Assembly: GCF_000023225.1 (NCBI RefSeq)
Contig: NC_013173.1
Span: 2,048,501 to 2,112,500, forward strand
Length of the DNA: 64,000 nucleotides
Reading direction: 5' to 3'
Source: Desulfomicrobium baculatum DSM 4028
GTDB lineage: Bacteria > Desulfobacterota > Desulfovibrionia > Desulfovibrionales > Desulfomicrobiaceae
Shown here: positions 27,289-35,738 of the stretch, piece by piece
Numbering within the stretch: the stretch's first letter is position 1
How the letters are laid out: every line of letters starts with the position of its first letter
Made by a program: the position numbers and the translations under genes
Notes under the pieces: generated by a model
The model's database searches: none
Told to the model about the DNA's origin: nothing
What the model saw: only the letters and a program-made list of their open reading frames with translations

Positions 27289-27822
27289 TTACTTCAATCC
27301 CAAAGCTTCGCGTTGCATATTCTGGTATTGCTTATTGGCTGCCCTTAGATTGTCCTTACGCTGGCGGAGGATGTTCTTCTCGGAGACGGAGGCTGTACCC
27401 TTGAGGCGATTGGTCAGACGGGCGGTGTGGGAAAGGATGAATTCTCGAAAAGCATCGAGGGGAAGGCCGCCTTGCTTGCGTTTGGCGGAAAACGCATGGG
27501 CAGCTTTGGCATAGGCCTCTTTATCCTGCACAAGCGTAAGGGACCCAGAGGCCTCTTCAAGCTGTTTCAGGTCAGGATTAATGCTGCTCACCATCTCGGC
27601 GGAGTTTGCGTATGTGGCGAGTTCCTGCTGCAGAGTCAATTTTTCTGCAGCAAGGATGAGCTCAGGGCTATTGGATTTTTCTAATTGTTTGTACGTTGTA
27701 AGCGTGGCGGGCAAGCTTTTCTGAAATTCCACCGCCTCTAAAGATGACTCTTTAAGCTGAAATAGGCCCCAATCACGCGAGAGATTTTCAAAAAGCTCAT
27801 CTATCAAGCCAGGCTTTACCAT
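27289..27822 (-). CDS. Unknown protein of the low-GC two-gene island (177 aa)
   Basis: Starts MVKPGLIDELFENLSRDWGL at 27822, inside the 3' end of the upstream gene (26-base overlap). Highly helical, rich in Lys, Glu, Gln and Leu; the C-terminal third is basic (RQRKDNLRAANKQYQNMQRE). No signal peptide, membrane helix or known catalytic motif seen. The base composition is visibly more AT-rich than the surrounding genes, and codon use looks different, which suggests horizontal acquisition. With the 75-aa gene it forms a compact overlapping pair. Confidence 0.65.
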   Translation of the reverse strand: MVKPGLIDELFENLSRDWGLFQLKESSLEAVEFQKSLPATLTTYKQLEKSNSPELILAAEKLTLQQELATYANSAEMVSSINPDLKQLEEASGSLTLVQDKEAYAKAAHAFSAKRKQGGLPLDAFREFILSHTARLTNRLKGTASVSEKNILRQRKDNLRAANKQYQNMQREALGLK

Positions 27823-28024
27823 GAACTGTCTCCGCCTCAGAAAGATCGTACCCTTGTTCTCGCAGATACTCGATCCCAAAGAGCTCTTTTCCGGCAGCGA
27901 CTAAATGCGTTGGGAGAGGAATTTTTTTGAGCAGCCGACTGGCTTCCCCGTGTTCACCTCGCTCTTTTGCGGCAAGCGAAGCGCTGAGAATCCGAAATCT
28001 TTCTTCTCGTGTCAGCTTTTCCAT
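27797..28024 (-). CDS. Unknown small protein of the low-GC two-gene island (75 aa)
   Basis: ATG at 28024 follows GGAG at six to eight bases. Sequence begins MEKLTREERFRILSASLAAK, charged and helical, with a middle IPLPTHLVAAGKELFG. The frame stays open a further 57 codons upstream to a GTG at 28195, whose start has no ribosome site, so a longer protein (132 aa) cannot be excluded. It overlaps the following 177-aa gene. Size and arrangement resemble toxin-antitoxin or small partner gene pairs, but no such family was recognised. Confidence 0.6.
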   Translation of the reverse strand: MEKLTREERFRILSASLAAKERGEHGEASRLLKKIPLPTHLVAAGKELFGIEYLREQGYDLSEAETVHGKAWLDR

Positions 28025-28322
28025 GATTATCTCCAGTTTTTCTGATCGATAGGGCAACCCGCTTTCGGTGTCCAGAGCGGGGCAAGCCCATTCCTCGGCC
28101 AGGTTTGGTATTACACGCCCGGCCTTCTGGACTAATCCCGGTTTTTTTGAATCCTCCAAGCCTGGAAGCAGGCTGGGATAAGACCTAACCACCACTCATT
28201 TACAGGACAATAGGGTCCGCTACTGATCTTTCCCCAAAATCTCCCCATTTTTGACATGGCTCAAAGCGGCCTTATCTCAAAGCCCCTAGACAGGACTCAC
28301 GCAACAAACAGCGGAGGAACGC
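28025..28322. other. Intergenic region upstream of the ferredoxin-like and unknown genes
   Basis: About 298 bases between divergent genes. The left half (to 28195) is an open minus-strand frame continuous with the 75-aa gene. The right half shows no convincing gene; GGAGG-like CGGAGGA at 28313-28319 is the ribosome site of the ferredoxin-like gene. No repeat or attachment site was recognised at the island edge. Confidence 0.5.
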
Positions 28323-29132
28323 ATGAAAAGAAAAATCATTGAAATAGACGAAGAAAAGTGCACGGGCTGCGGCCAGTGCGTGACTGGATGCGCCGAGGGC
28401 GCTTTGGCCATCATCGACGGCAAGGCCAAGATCGTGAGGGATATGTTTTGTGACGGGCTCGGAGCCTGCATCGGGCATTGCCCCGAGGACGCCCTGCACA
28501 TCATCGAGCGCGAAGCCGACGATTTCGACGAGGAAGCGGCCATGGAGCATGTGCGCAAAATAGGCGGCGTCGAGGCCCTGGTTCACGGAGCGGGACACGG
28601 CGGCTGCCCGTCGGCCCAGGTTTCGACCCGCACGGCCGGACATGGCGGCTGCCCTTCCGCCGGCATGATGCGCATGACCCCGTGCGAACAGGCCAACGTG
28701 CCCGCAGGCCAGGCCGGCTCGGCCCTGTCCCACTGGCCCGTGCAGATCCGGCTCGTTCCGCCGCACGCGCCTTTCCTGCAGGACGCGGATCTCTTGATCG
28801 CCGGAGACTGCTGCCCCGTGGCCACTCCGGATTTCCACGGACGCTTCCTGGCCGGACGCACGGTCATGATCGGCTGCCCCAAATTCGACAACGCCGGGGA
28901 ATACGTGGAGCGCCTGACCCAGGTCTTTGCCCAGAACAGGATCAAGTCCGTGACCATCCTGGAAATGGAAGTGCCCTGCTGCTCCGGCTTGTCGCGCATC
29001 GTGGGACAGGCCCTGGCCAACAGCGGAAAGGACATTCCCGCAGTGCGGGCCATCGTGGCCAGGGACGGCAAGGTCAGCGAGGAGAAATTCACCCCCCCGG
29101 CGACGGCCCCTCAGGGATTGACCCGGCTCTAA
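28323..29132 (+). CDS. Ferredoxin-like iron-sulfur protein with GHGGCPS repeats
   Basis: 269 aa soluble protein. N-terminal ferredoxin domain: CTGCGQCVTGC (13-23) is a full [4Fe-4S] motif; the second motif FCDGLGACIGHCP lacks the second cysteine of the canonical set, so that site may hold a [3Fe-4S] or altered cluster. Residues about 91-112 have two copies of GHGGCPSA. The C-terminal part contains more cysteines (AGDCCPVA, MIGCPKFDN, VPCCSG). The family is common in anaerobic sulfate reducers, where it is presumed to transfer electrons; partner unknown. It is a single-gene unit. Confidence 0.85.
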   Translation: MKRKIIEIDEEKCTGCGQCVTGCAEGALAIIDGKAKIVRDMFCDGLGACIGHCPEDALHIIEREADDFDEEAAMEHVRKIGGVEALVHGAGHGGCPSAQVSTRTAGHGGCPSAGMMRMTPCEQANVPAGQAGSALSHWPVQIRLVPPHAPFLQDADLLIAGDCCPVATPDFHGRFLAGRTVMIGCPKFDNAGEYVERLTQVFAQNRIKSVTILEMEVPCCSGLSRIVGQALANSGKDIPAVRAIVARDGKVSEEKFTPPATAPQGLTRL

Positions 29133-29178
29133 GTCCAGCCCCAAGCTCTGGGACGCATCATCCGCCTCCCGAGCCCGC

Positions 29179-30171
29179 TTACCGGTTCCAGTCCTGGTCG
29201 CGCACCCGGACAAAAGCCTCTTCCGGCACAGCGAGGGGCTGCGCAAGAACACCCTCTTCCGCCATAACGCGGTGGAGGGTGTTTTTGCGTTCACGCTCCG
29301 GCCACTGCTGACACAGCAGCACGCCGGCAAAGACCACGGCCACCCCGGCAAGCTGCCAGGCGGTAAGACGCTCGCCCAGACACAACCAGCCCAGCAGCAT
29401 GGAAAACACGGGAATGAGATTGACGAAGGCCGAAGCCTGCCAGGCCGGAAGCTTGCTGATCCCGTAGTTGTAGAAACCGTACGCCCCGATGCTTATGCAT
29501 ACGCACAGGTACAGCACGGCCAGACTGGGACCTGGCGGGAAGGCCTGGGGCATCACGGTCGTCGGCAGAAAAAGCAGCGGCAAAAAAAAGACCGTACCCA
29601 CCATGGACTGTACGGCGGTCAAAAACCAGGGGGAGTAGCGGGAGCAGAGCTTTTTCATGCTCACGGTGTAGCCCGCCGCGCAGAACATGGCCAAAAGTTC
29701 CAGAAAATTGCCGAAAAGCGGTCGCGGAGCCGCCTCCGTGGCCACTCCGGAAACGCTGACCCAGACCACTCCGGCCAGGGCCAGGATCAGGCCCGACCAT
29801 GAGCGGGCGGTCAGGCGCTCGCCCAGGAAAAATCCGGCGCAGACCGCGACCAAAACGGGCAGCGTGGCCGCGACCATTCCAGCCTGGGAAGCCGAGGTCA
29901 TGGTCAGGGCCTGGCCCTCGAACACGAAATAGAAGCACGGTTCGCACAAGGCCATAAAGATCATGAAACCCAGATCTTCCCGGCGCAGATTCCGCGGACG
30001 CCAGCGCGGCAACACGAGCAGAAAGAGAAAAGCCGAAAGGGCCATGCGCATGAAAACAACAACAATGGGATCAAAAAACATCACCGCGTACTTGAAAGCC
30101 ACAAAAGAACTGCCCCAAAGCAGCATGCCGACAAACAGGGAAATAAAAGGAAGAGCTGAAAAAATTGGCAT
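29179..30171 (-). CDS. DMT-superfamily transporter, EamA type
   Basis: 330-aa inner-membrane protein with ten predicted helices in two EamA repeats, e.g. LFVGMLLWGSSFVAFKYAVM at the start and LPVLVAVCAGFFLGERLT and VFSMLLGWLCLGERLTAWQL, where the repeated GERLT is the family hallmark at the end of each repeat. A 40-residue hydrophilic C-terminal tail follows. I use the ATG at 30171 (GGTGG upstream); an ATG at 30189 lies too close to a likely -10 sequence TATACT and has no ribosome site. Metabolite exporters of this type cannot be assigned a substrate from sequence. Confidence 0.85.
   Translation of the reverse strand: MPIFSALPFISLFVGMLLWGSSFVAFKYAVMFFDPIVVVFMRMALSAFLFLLVLPRWRPRNLRREDLGFMIFMALCEPCFYFVFEGQALTMTSASQAGMVAATLPVLVAVCAGFFLGERLTARSWSGLILALAGVVWVSVSGVATEAAPRPLFGNFLELLAMFCAAGYTVSMKKLCSRYSPWFLTAVQSMVGTVFFLPLLFLPTTVMPQAFPPGPSLAVLYLCVCISIGAYGFYNYGISKLPAWQASAFVNLIPVFSMLLGWLCLGERLTAWQLAGVAVVFAGVLLCQQWPERERKNTLHRVMAEEGVLAQPLAVPEEAFVRVRDQDWNR
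29248..29286 (+). terminator. Plus-strand terminator lying inside the convergent EamA gene
   Basis: Stem AACACCCTC (29248-29256) / GAGGGTGTT (29275-29283) with inner CCGC / GCGG pairing, then TTT. It lies 116 bases past the ferredoxin-like stop and within the 3' coding end of the opposite gene. Confidence 0.55.
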
Positions 30172-30272
30172 CGCGACCCACCAAAGCATGCATAATAGCA
30201 GTATATTTTAAAAAAAAGCTTGCATAGAATTAAGGCTGCACCTACGTATTAAGCGAAGACTCATAAATAATC

Positions 30273-31784
30273 ATGAGTATCCGGCCCTCTTCCGACAACT
30301 TTTCGAAAAGCAGACATTCCATGCACGACTCACCTTTTGAAAACATGTCCGAAACTGCGCAGCACTTCAGTACTCCGCAGCTTGAAGATATTTTTCAATC
30401 TGTCTTGAGCGACATACAAAACCATCGTCTGCTGAATTGTGTGATCGGATTTCCAAAATCAGGCAAGACATTTTTTCTGAACCGCCTTGCGTCAGCCCAG
30501 AATGCCCATACATTAAGCATCACCGCATCATCCGGTCAGACACTTTCCCAAACAATAAATGAGAAATTGTCACCCGAGAAGGAAAATAAAGCGGCTTTGA
30601 CCCAACTGCTTCGCGAGAAGAAGCACGTTATTCTCTTCGTCGACAATTCCCATCTGCTTACGGATGCGGATTTCGCATTCCTGGGTGGCCTCTTCAGCCT
30701 GACAAGGCACCTCTCGACAGTGCTGCAGGTCGTCCTGGTCGGAAACGGCGAAATCGTGCACAGGCTGGCCAGGCCCGAAAACAGGCCCATCTACAACATG
30801 CTCGGAGCCATCTGGACTCTCCCCAAGCTGAACCGCGAACAATCCCTGGCCTACATCCGCTTTCTTCTTGACGGCGCCGGACTGGACACAGACCTCATCG
30901 GCAATCCCGAGGCAGTGGCCAAACGCGCTGCGGGAGTGATTGGCATCCTGCGCATGCTGACCATGACCCTGGCCTTGAAGGCCCTGCATTCGGATCACTC
31001 CTGCGACGCGGAAGAGGCCCTGAATTTCAAAAGCAACTGCCCGGAAACAGAGAAAAAACCGGACGAGGCCATGCCGACCCAGAATATGGCATCCGGAAAT
31101 TCCTTGATGGCAGGCGTGATCCTGGCTCTGATCATGGCGGGAATCATTGCGATATTCCTGTTCTTTTTTTCCTGGCTCATGCCGGAAGCGCGCCTGGGAG
31201 ACATGTTCTCGGCCATCACCGGCAGTGCTCGGCAGGAGATAGTCGAGCCAGCCCCAGTCAGCCCCGCTCCCCCACAAAACGTCCAGGCGGCGTCCGGCTC
31301 CGTGCACTGGCAGAGCGTGGCCAAGACCGTTTTTCGCAAGCGCACGACGGACGGCCCCTATTCGCTCCAGCTCGGAGCGTATCCGACCATGGAATCCCTG
31401 CTGTTGCATCTGCCGCGTTTCATGGACCAGAAGCAGCCCCTGTTCTGGAATCACGATCAGGGCGATGGGCGCTTCTCGCTTTTCGTGGGGCGCTTCGAAA
31501 GTTTCGAACAGGCCGGGAAATTCGCGGAACAAAACAACCTGGCCGATACGCCGGTGGTCTTCAGACCCTTTGTGGCCACGGTGGGCCCACTCACGGATCA
31601 GCAGCAGATCAACCGCGCAAGCATGAGCCTCGGACTGCCCGAGCAGCTGGACATTTTCGAGCGCGAATTGGTCAACGGAGTCGAGATCCAGTTCGCCCTG
31701 GAACGATCCCGCGATGACGCCCTGGCGCATTGCACCCGCGCCGAACAAAAAGGGCTCTCCTGCGCCGTCACGCAATATGAATGA
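30273..31784 (+). CDS. AAA ATPase (ExeA/GspA-like) fused through a membrane helix to a SPOR domain
   Basis: 503 aa. N-terminal ATPase (about 40-260) with Walker A GFPKSGKT at 59-66, Walker B HVILFVDNSH and sensor-like VVLVGNGE. One transmembrane helix at about 277-303 (MAGVILALIMAGIIAIFLFF), a Pro/Gln-rich linker, then a SPOR domain (about 365-435, GPYSLQLGAYPTMESLL) that should bind denuded peptidoglycan at the septum. This is the DamX-like layout: cytoplasmic ATPase inside, SPOR outside. The start is uncertain: ATG at 30273 has no clear ribosome site, and Met17 or Met25 are alternatives. The 5' end is AT-richer than the rest. Confidence 0.85.
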   Translation: MSIRPSSDNFSKSRHSMHDSPFENMSETAQHFSTPQLEDIFQSVLSDIQNHRLLNCVIGFPKSGKTFFLNRLASAQNAHTLSITASSGQTLSQTINEKLSPEKENKAALTQLLREKKHVILFVDNSHLLTDADFAFLGGLFSLTRHLSTVLQVVLVGNGEIVHRLARPENRPIYNMLGAIWTLPKLNREQSLAYIRFLLDGAGLDTDLIGNPEAVAKRAAGVIGILRMLTMTLALKALHSDHSCDAEEALNFKSNCPETEKKPDEAMPTQNMASGNSLMAGVILALIMAGIIAIFLFFFSWLMPEARLGDMFSAITGSARQEIVEPAPVSPAPPQNVQAASGSVHWQSVAKTVFRKRTTDGPYSLQLGAYPTMESLLLHLPRFMDQKQPLFWNHDQGDGRFSLFVGRFESFEQAGKFAEQNNLADTPVVFRPFVATVGPLTDQQQINRASMSLGLPEQLDIFERELVNGVEIQFALERSRDDALAHCTRAEQKGLSCAVTQYE

Positions 31785-31824
31785 AAAAGGGACGATCCTG
31801 CCACTAAAGGGCCATGATCGTCCC
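31784..31824 (-). terminator. Terminator after paaK
   Basis: Minus-strand stem GGGACGATC / GATCGTCCC (9 bp, perfect) with an 18-base loop and a following TTTTT. Ends the rpsF-to-paaK transcript. Confidence 0.75.
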
Positions 31825-31858
31825 GAAGGTCTGATCTCAATCCGCAGGCGATAGTGCG

Positions 31859-33151
31859 CTACTCGCGCAGATCAAGCACCCGTTGCGCCTTGCCTTCCGA
31901 CTTGGGCAGGGAATTCTGCTCCACCAGATCGATGCGCGCGGTGATGAGGATCTCGTCGCGCAGCCTGGAGCTGATGCGACTCTGCAGGCTCTTGAGCTCG
32001 CGCATGTCTTCCACGAAATACTCTTCCTTGACCTCCACCTTGACGCGCATCTGATCCAGATAGCCGTCGCGCTCCAGCACGATCAGGTAGTTCTGTCCGA
32101 CTTCCGGAATGCTCATCAGCACCTGCTCGACCTGCATGGGGTAGATGTTCACCCCTTTCAAGATGATCATGTCGTCGGCGCGGCCCATGATGCGATCCAG
32201 GCGGCGATGCGTGCGCCCGCAGGCGCAATCCCCGGGGATGAAGCGGGTCAGGTCCTTGGTGCGGTAGCGGATGAGCGGCATGCCTTCGCGGCAGAGCGTG
32301 GTGATGACCAGCTCGCCGATTTCGCCGTCCGGCAACTGCTCGCCCGTCTCAGGATCGACGATCTCGGCCAGGTAGGCGTCCTCCCAGATATGCATGCCGC
32401 TTTGCTCCAGGCACTCGAAGGCCACGCCCGGCCCGTTCATCTCGGACAGTCCGTAGGAGTTGTAGGCCTTGATCCCGTAGACTTCCTCGATGCGCTTGCG
32501 GATGGCAGCGGTGTGAGGCTCCGCGCCGATGAGGGCCACGCGCAGGTTCAGACGATCGGGAGTATAGCCCATCTCGTCTTTGACCGTGCCCAGATGCAGG
32601 GCATAGGACGGGATGATATGAATGACGGAGACTTGAAAATCTTCCAGGAGCTTGAGCTGGCGCTTGGAATTGCCCGCCCCGGCCGGGATGGTCAGGCAGC
32701 CCAGACGCTCGGCGCCGTAATGGATGCCAAGCCCTCCGGTGAAGAGTCCGTAACCGGACATGTTCTGGAAAGTATCCTCGGCCCTGATCCCGACCATGTG
32801 CATGCAGCGGGCCATGAGATCGGCCCAGGAATCGATGTCGTTTCTGGTGTAGTAGATGACGGTGGCCGATCCCGTGGTTCCGGAGGATGCGTGCAGGCGG
32901 ACCATGTCGGAGACGGGCCGGGTCAGCATGCGCGCGGGATAGGCGCTGCGCAGGTCGTCCTTGGTGGTGAAGGGGAGCCTGGCAACGTCCGCGGCGGAAG
33001 TGATCGCCTCCGGGCGTATTCCCATTTCGGCGAAACGGCGGCCATAAAAGTCGGACCGGGCCGCGCGTTCGAGAGTGGTTGCAAGTCGCGTCTTCTGAAC
33101 CTTGTCCAATTCGCTGCGCGAAAAAAATTCTTCCGGGCAATAGGCTTTCAT
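31859..33151 (-). CDS. paaK: Phenylacetate-CoA ligase family AMP-forming enzyme
   Basis: 430 aa, the usual PaaK length. Adenylate-forming motifs are present: LHASSGTTGSATVIYYT (P-loop-like, about 87-103), YNSYGLSEMNGPG (aromatic/acid motif) and RADDMIILKGVNIYPMQ near the C-terminus. It activates phenylacetate or a related aryl acid (such as indoleacetate) to its CoA thioester with ATP. It lies 39 bases downstream of dnaB on the same strand and probably is transcribed with it. No paa oxidation genes are nearby, so in this anaerobe it may serve amino-acid fermentation products or CoA recycling. Confidence 0.9.
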   Translation of the reverse strand: MKAYCPEEFFSRSELDKVQKTRLATTLERAARSDFYGRRFAEMGIRPEAITSAADVARLPFTTKDDLRSAYPARMLTRPVSDMVRLHASSGTTGSATVIYYTRNDIDSWADLMARCMHMVGIRAEDTFQNMSGYGLFTGGLGIHYGAERLGCLTIPAGAGNSKRQLKLLEDFQVSVIHIIPSYALHLGTVKDEMGYTPDRLNLRVALIGAEPHTAAIRKRIEEVYGIKAYNSYGLSEMNGPGVAFECLEQSGMHIWEDAYLAEIVDPETGEQLPDGEIGELVITTLCREGMPLIRYRTKDLTRFIPGDCACGRTHRRLDRIMGRADDMIILKGVNIYPMQVEQVLMSIPEVGQNYLIVLERDGYLDQMRVKVEVKEEYFVEDMRELKSLQSRISSRLRDEILITARIDLVEQNSLPKSEGKAQRVLDLRE

Positions 33152-33190
33152 GGATGTGTCCGCTCTTGAGTTGAAGGTACGCGGGATTGG

Positions 33191-34636
33191 TCAGTACGCG
33201 CCGCCGTCCTCGGACGGTAGACCTACTTCCGTAAGATTCTCGAATACGGTGTACTGGCCGAAATAACCCAGACGGATGGCTCCGACAGGACCGTTACGCT
33301 GCTTGCCGATGATGATCTCGGCGATATTCTTGTTCGGATTGTCCTCGGCCTTGTTGTAGGCCGCATCACGATAGATGAAGACGATGACGTCGGCGTCCTG
33401 TTCGATGGCGCCCGATTCGCGCAAATCCGAGATCATGGGCCGCTTGTCGGAGCGCTCCTCGACCTTGCGGTTGAGCTGCGACAGGGCGATGACCGGCACT
33501 TCAAGCTCCTTGGCCAGGGCTTTCAAATTACGCGAGATATCCGAAATTTCCTGTTCGCGGGAATCGCTCTTGTGGGAGGAGCGCATGAGCTGCAGATAGT
33601 CGACGATAATGAGCCCCACGCCCTTCTCGGCCTTGAGGCGCCTGCTGCGGGCCCGTATTTCCATGGTTGAGAGAGCCGGAGTGTCGTCGATGTAGATGGG
33701 TGCCCTGGAAAGGTCCTCGGCGGACTGATAGAGCCTGCTCCAGTCCTCGTCGTTCAGATACCCGCTGCGCAGGCGGCTCAGGTCCACCCGGCCGTGACAG
33801 CCCAGAAGACGCATCATGAGCTGGTCCATGGACATCTCAAGGGAAAAGACCGCCACGGGCACATCGTGCTGAATGGCCGCGCGCATGCCCATGTTCAGCG
33901 CCAGAGCGGTCTTGCCCATGGACGGACGGGCCGCGAGAATGATCAGGTCGGACTTTTGCAGTCCGGCGGTCATCTGATCGAAATCCGTGTAGCCCGTGGG
34001 CACACCCGTGACCAGTTCGCCCTGCCCTGCCCGCGCCTCCAACTGTTCGAAGACCCGCTGGACCAGATCCTTGCTGCTCATGAAGACGGGTTTGCCCTTG
34101 GATTCGGCAATGGAGAAAATCTGCTGCTCGGCCTGGTCCAGCAGGGATTCCGTCTGCTCGCCGGCTTCAAAGCAGCTGGTCAGGATCTCGGAGGAGGTCT
34201 GAATGAGCCTGCGGCGCACGGACTTGTCACGCACGATCTGAGCGTGAAAGACGGCATTGGACGCCGAAGCCACGGATTCGGCCAGGGAGGCCAGGTAAAC
34301 CGTGCCGCCGACCTCGTCGAGCTGCCCCTTGGTCTGCAGATATTCGGCCACGGTGACCAGGTCCACGGGCTCGCGGCGGCGGTACAGTTCCTGGAAGGCC
34401 TGATAGATGATGCGATGCACCGGCGAGTAGAAATCCTCGTCGTTGATCGTATCGACCAGGGTATGAAAAATATCGTTGCGCAGGAAAACCCCGCCCAGCA
34501 CCGCCTGTTCGGCTTCGGTGTTATGAGGGGGGACTCTGCGCAACAAATCAGAAGAGGCCTTTTGCAAGGCCTCCTCTGGTTGGATTTTAGTTCCGAGGCG
34601 CTGCCCGAACTTACTCTGCGGCTTCTTCGGTTGCAT
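33191..34636 (-). CDS. dnaB: Replicative DNA helicase DnaB
   Basis: 481 aa hexameric 5'-3' helicase at the replication fork. N-terminal primase-interaction domain from about 33 (PPHNTEAEQAVLGGVFL). The RecA-like core has Walker A ARPSMGKTALALNMG, Walker B GLIIVDYLQLM and a C-terminal block with IALSQLNRKVEERSDKRP and ESGAIEQDADVI. No intein. The ATG at 34636 lies 26 bases inside the rplI 3' end and has a weak ribosome site, suggesting coupled translation. The rpsF-rpsR-rplI-dnaB order is a classical bacterial cluster. Confidence 0.95.
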   Translation of the reverse strand: MQPKKPQSKFGQRLGTKIQPEEALQKASSDLLRRVPPHNTEAEQAVLGGVFLRNDIFHTLVDTINDEDFYSPVHRIIYQAFQELYRRREPVDLVTVAEYLQTKGQLDEVGGTVYLASLAESVASASNAVFHAQIVRDKSVRRRLIQTSSEILTSCFEAGEQTESLLDQAEQQIFSIAESKGKPVFMSSKDLVQRVFEQLEARAGQGELVTGVPTGYTDFDQMTAGLQKSDLIILAARPSMGKTALALNMGMRAAIQHDVPVAVFSLEMSMDQLMMRLLGCHGRVDLSRLRSGYLNDEDWSRLYQSAEDLSRAPIYIDDTPALSTMEIRARSRRLKAEKGVGLIIVDYLQLMRSSHKSDSREQEISDISRNLKALAKELEVPVIALSQLNRKVEERSDKRPMISDLRESGAIEQDADVIVFIYRDAAYNKAEDNPNKNIAEIIIGKQRNGPVGAIRLGYFGQYTVFENLTEVGLPSEDGGAY

Positions 34637-35117
34637 CGGCCTGCGGTTCGGGTTCGTTCACCTGTTCCTGACGACCATGCTTGACCACATTCACGGTCAG
34701 CTTGGCCACGACCTCGGGATGCAGCTTCACATCGAGGACGTATTCGCCCAGGGCGCGGATGCCGTCATCGAGCTGAATCTTGCGGCGATCCACTTCCACT
34801 CCCTGCTCTTCCAGGATCGTGCCGATCTGGGAAGAAGTGACGGAGCCGTAAAGCTTGTCGCCATCGCCCACGCGCACTTCGATCACGACCTTGGCAGCCT
34901 CGATCTTGGCGGCCAAAGCGGCGGCCTCGGCCTTGACGGCGTCGTTCATGGCCTGCAGCTTGCGGCGTTCCTGTTCAAAGACCTTCAAGTTGCCGGGACT
35001 TGCCATGGAAGCAAGACCCTGAGGCAACAGATAATTTCTGCCATAACCGGGACGGACCGCGACGATGTCGCCCAGTCGTCCCAGATTATCCACGTCTGCT
35101 CTCAAAATGACCTTCAT
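34611..35117 (-). CDS. rplI: 50S ribosomal protein L9
   Basis: 168 aa. Starts MKVILRADVDNLGRLGDIVA with the family's RNA-binding N-domain (VRPGYGRNYLLPQGLA), then the long connecting helix and C-domain. TAGGAG precedes the ATG at 35117. The acidic C-terminal tail (after about 150) is a common variable extension. Overlaps dnaB by 26 bases. Confidence 0.97.
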   Translation of the reverse strand: MKVILRADVDNLGRLGDIVAVRPGYGRNYLLPQGLASMASPGNLKVFEQERRKLQAMNDAVKAEAAALAAKIEAAKVVIEVRVGDGDKLYGSVTSSQIGTILEEQGVEVDRRKIQLDDGIRALGEYVLDVKLHPEVVAKLTVNVVKHGRQEQVNEPEPQADATEEAAE

Positions 35118-35128
35118 GATCAAATCTC

Positions 35129-35392
35129 CTAGACTCTAGATTTTTTGAGCACGTCGGTGCTGTGGGTAGCCGTGTAGAACATCAGAGCCATCTGGCGGGC
35201 GCGCTTGACTTCACGGGTGAGAGCCCGCTGGTGCTTGGCGCAGGTGCCGGTGATACGGCTGGCAATGATCTTGCCGCGATCGGTCACGAAATCGTTCAGG
35301 ACTTCCGGGTGCTTGTAATCAAGCAGGATCTCGGGATTCTCGCAGAAACGGCAGTACTTTCTCCGGGGTGCGAATTTCTTCTTAAAGGACAT
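35129..35392 (-). CDS. rpsR: 30S ribosomal protein S18
   Basis: 87 aa. Begins [17 protein letters not shown]; the CRFC pair with a later Cys marks the zinc-containing (C+) form of S18. The core contains [18 protein letters not shown] and [20 protein letters not shown]. It follows rpsF by one base, as expected for S6-S18 partners that bind each other. Confidence 0.97.
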   Translation of the reverse strand: MSFKKKFAPRRKYCRFCENPEILLDYKHPEVLNDFVTDRGKIIASRITGTCAKHQRALTREVKRARQMALMFYTATHSTDVLKKSRV

Positions 35393-35393
35393 G

Positions 35394-35711
35394 TTATGCC
35401 TCCTCGGTTGCCGCAGCAGGGGTCTCGGCGAGTCTGACGGTAATGAACTTGAACACGCCATCGGTGATGCGGACATTGCGTTCCAATTCCGCGACAGCCT
35501 TGCCAGGCATGTTCATTTCCATGCGGACGTACCGGCCACGATTGAACTTGCGCACCGGATATGCCGTATCCTTGACGCCCCAGTCGTCGACCTTGAGAAC
35601 GGTGCCGCCCTCGCGCTCGACAATGGCGCTGAAGTTGTTCACGATTTCGCGGCATTCTTCCACACCCAGCTCAGGGCTGAGCAGGATCAATTCCTCGTAC
35701 CTTGTCATCAT
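35394..35711 (-). CDS. rpsF: 30S ribosomal protein S6
   Basis: 105 aa S6 with [14 protein letters not shown] at the N-terminus and [18 protein letters not shown] in the centre. AAGGAGG lies seven bases before the first ATG (35711); the second ATG directly after is an alternative. First gene of the rpsF-rpsR-rplI-dnaB-paaK string. Confidence 0.96.
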   Translation of the reverse strand: MMTRYEELILLSPELGVEECREIVNNFSAIVEREGGTVLKVDDWGVKDTAYPVRKFNRGRYVRMEMNMPGKAVAELERNVRITDGVFKFITVRLAETPAAATEEA

Positions 35712-35738
35712 TATAAATCCTCCTTACGGGTAAAAGCC

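Noticed and set aside
27800-28320. Insertion-sequence or integrase remnant around the low-GC island
   Set aside because: No terminal inverted repeat, target duplication, transposase motif or tRNA attachment site was visible.
31883-33169. 428-codon plus-strand ORF
   Set aside because: Exactly antisense to paaK, which has complete adenylate-forming motifs.
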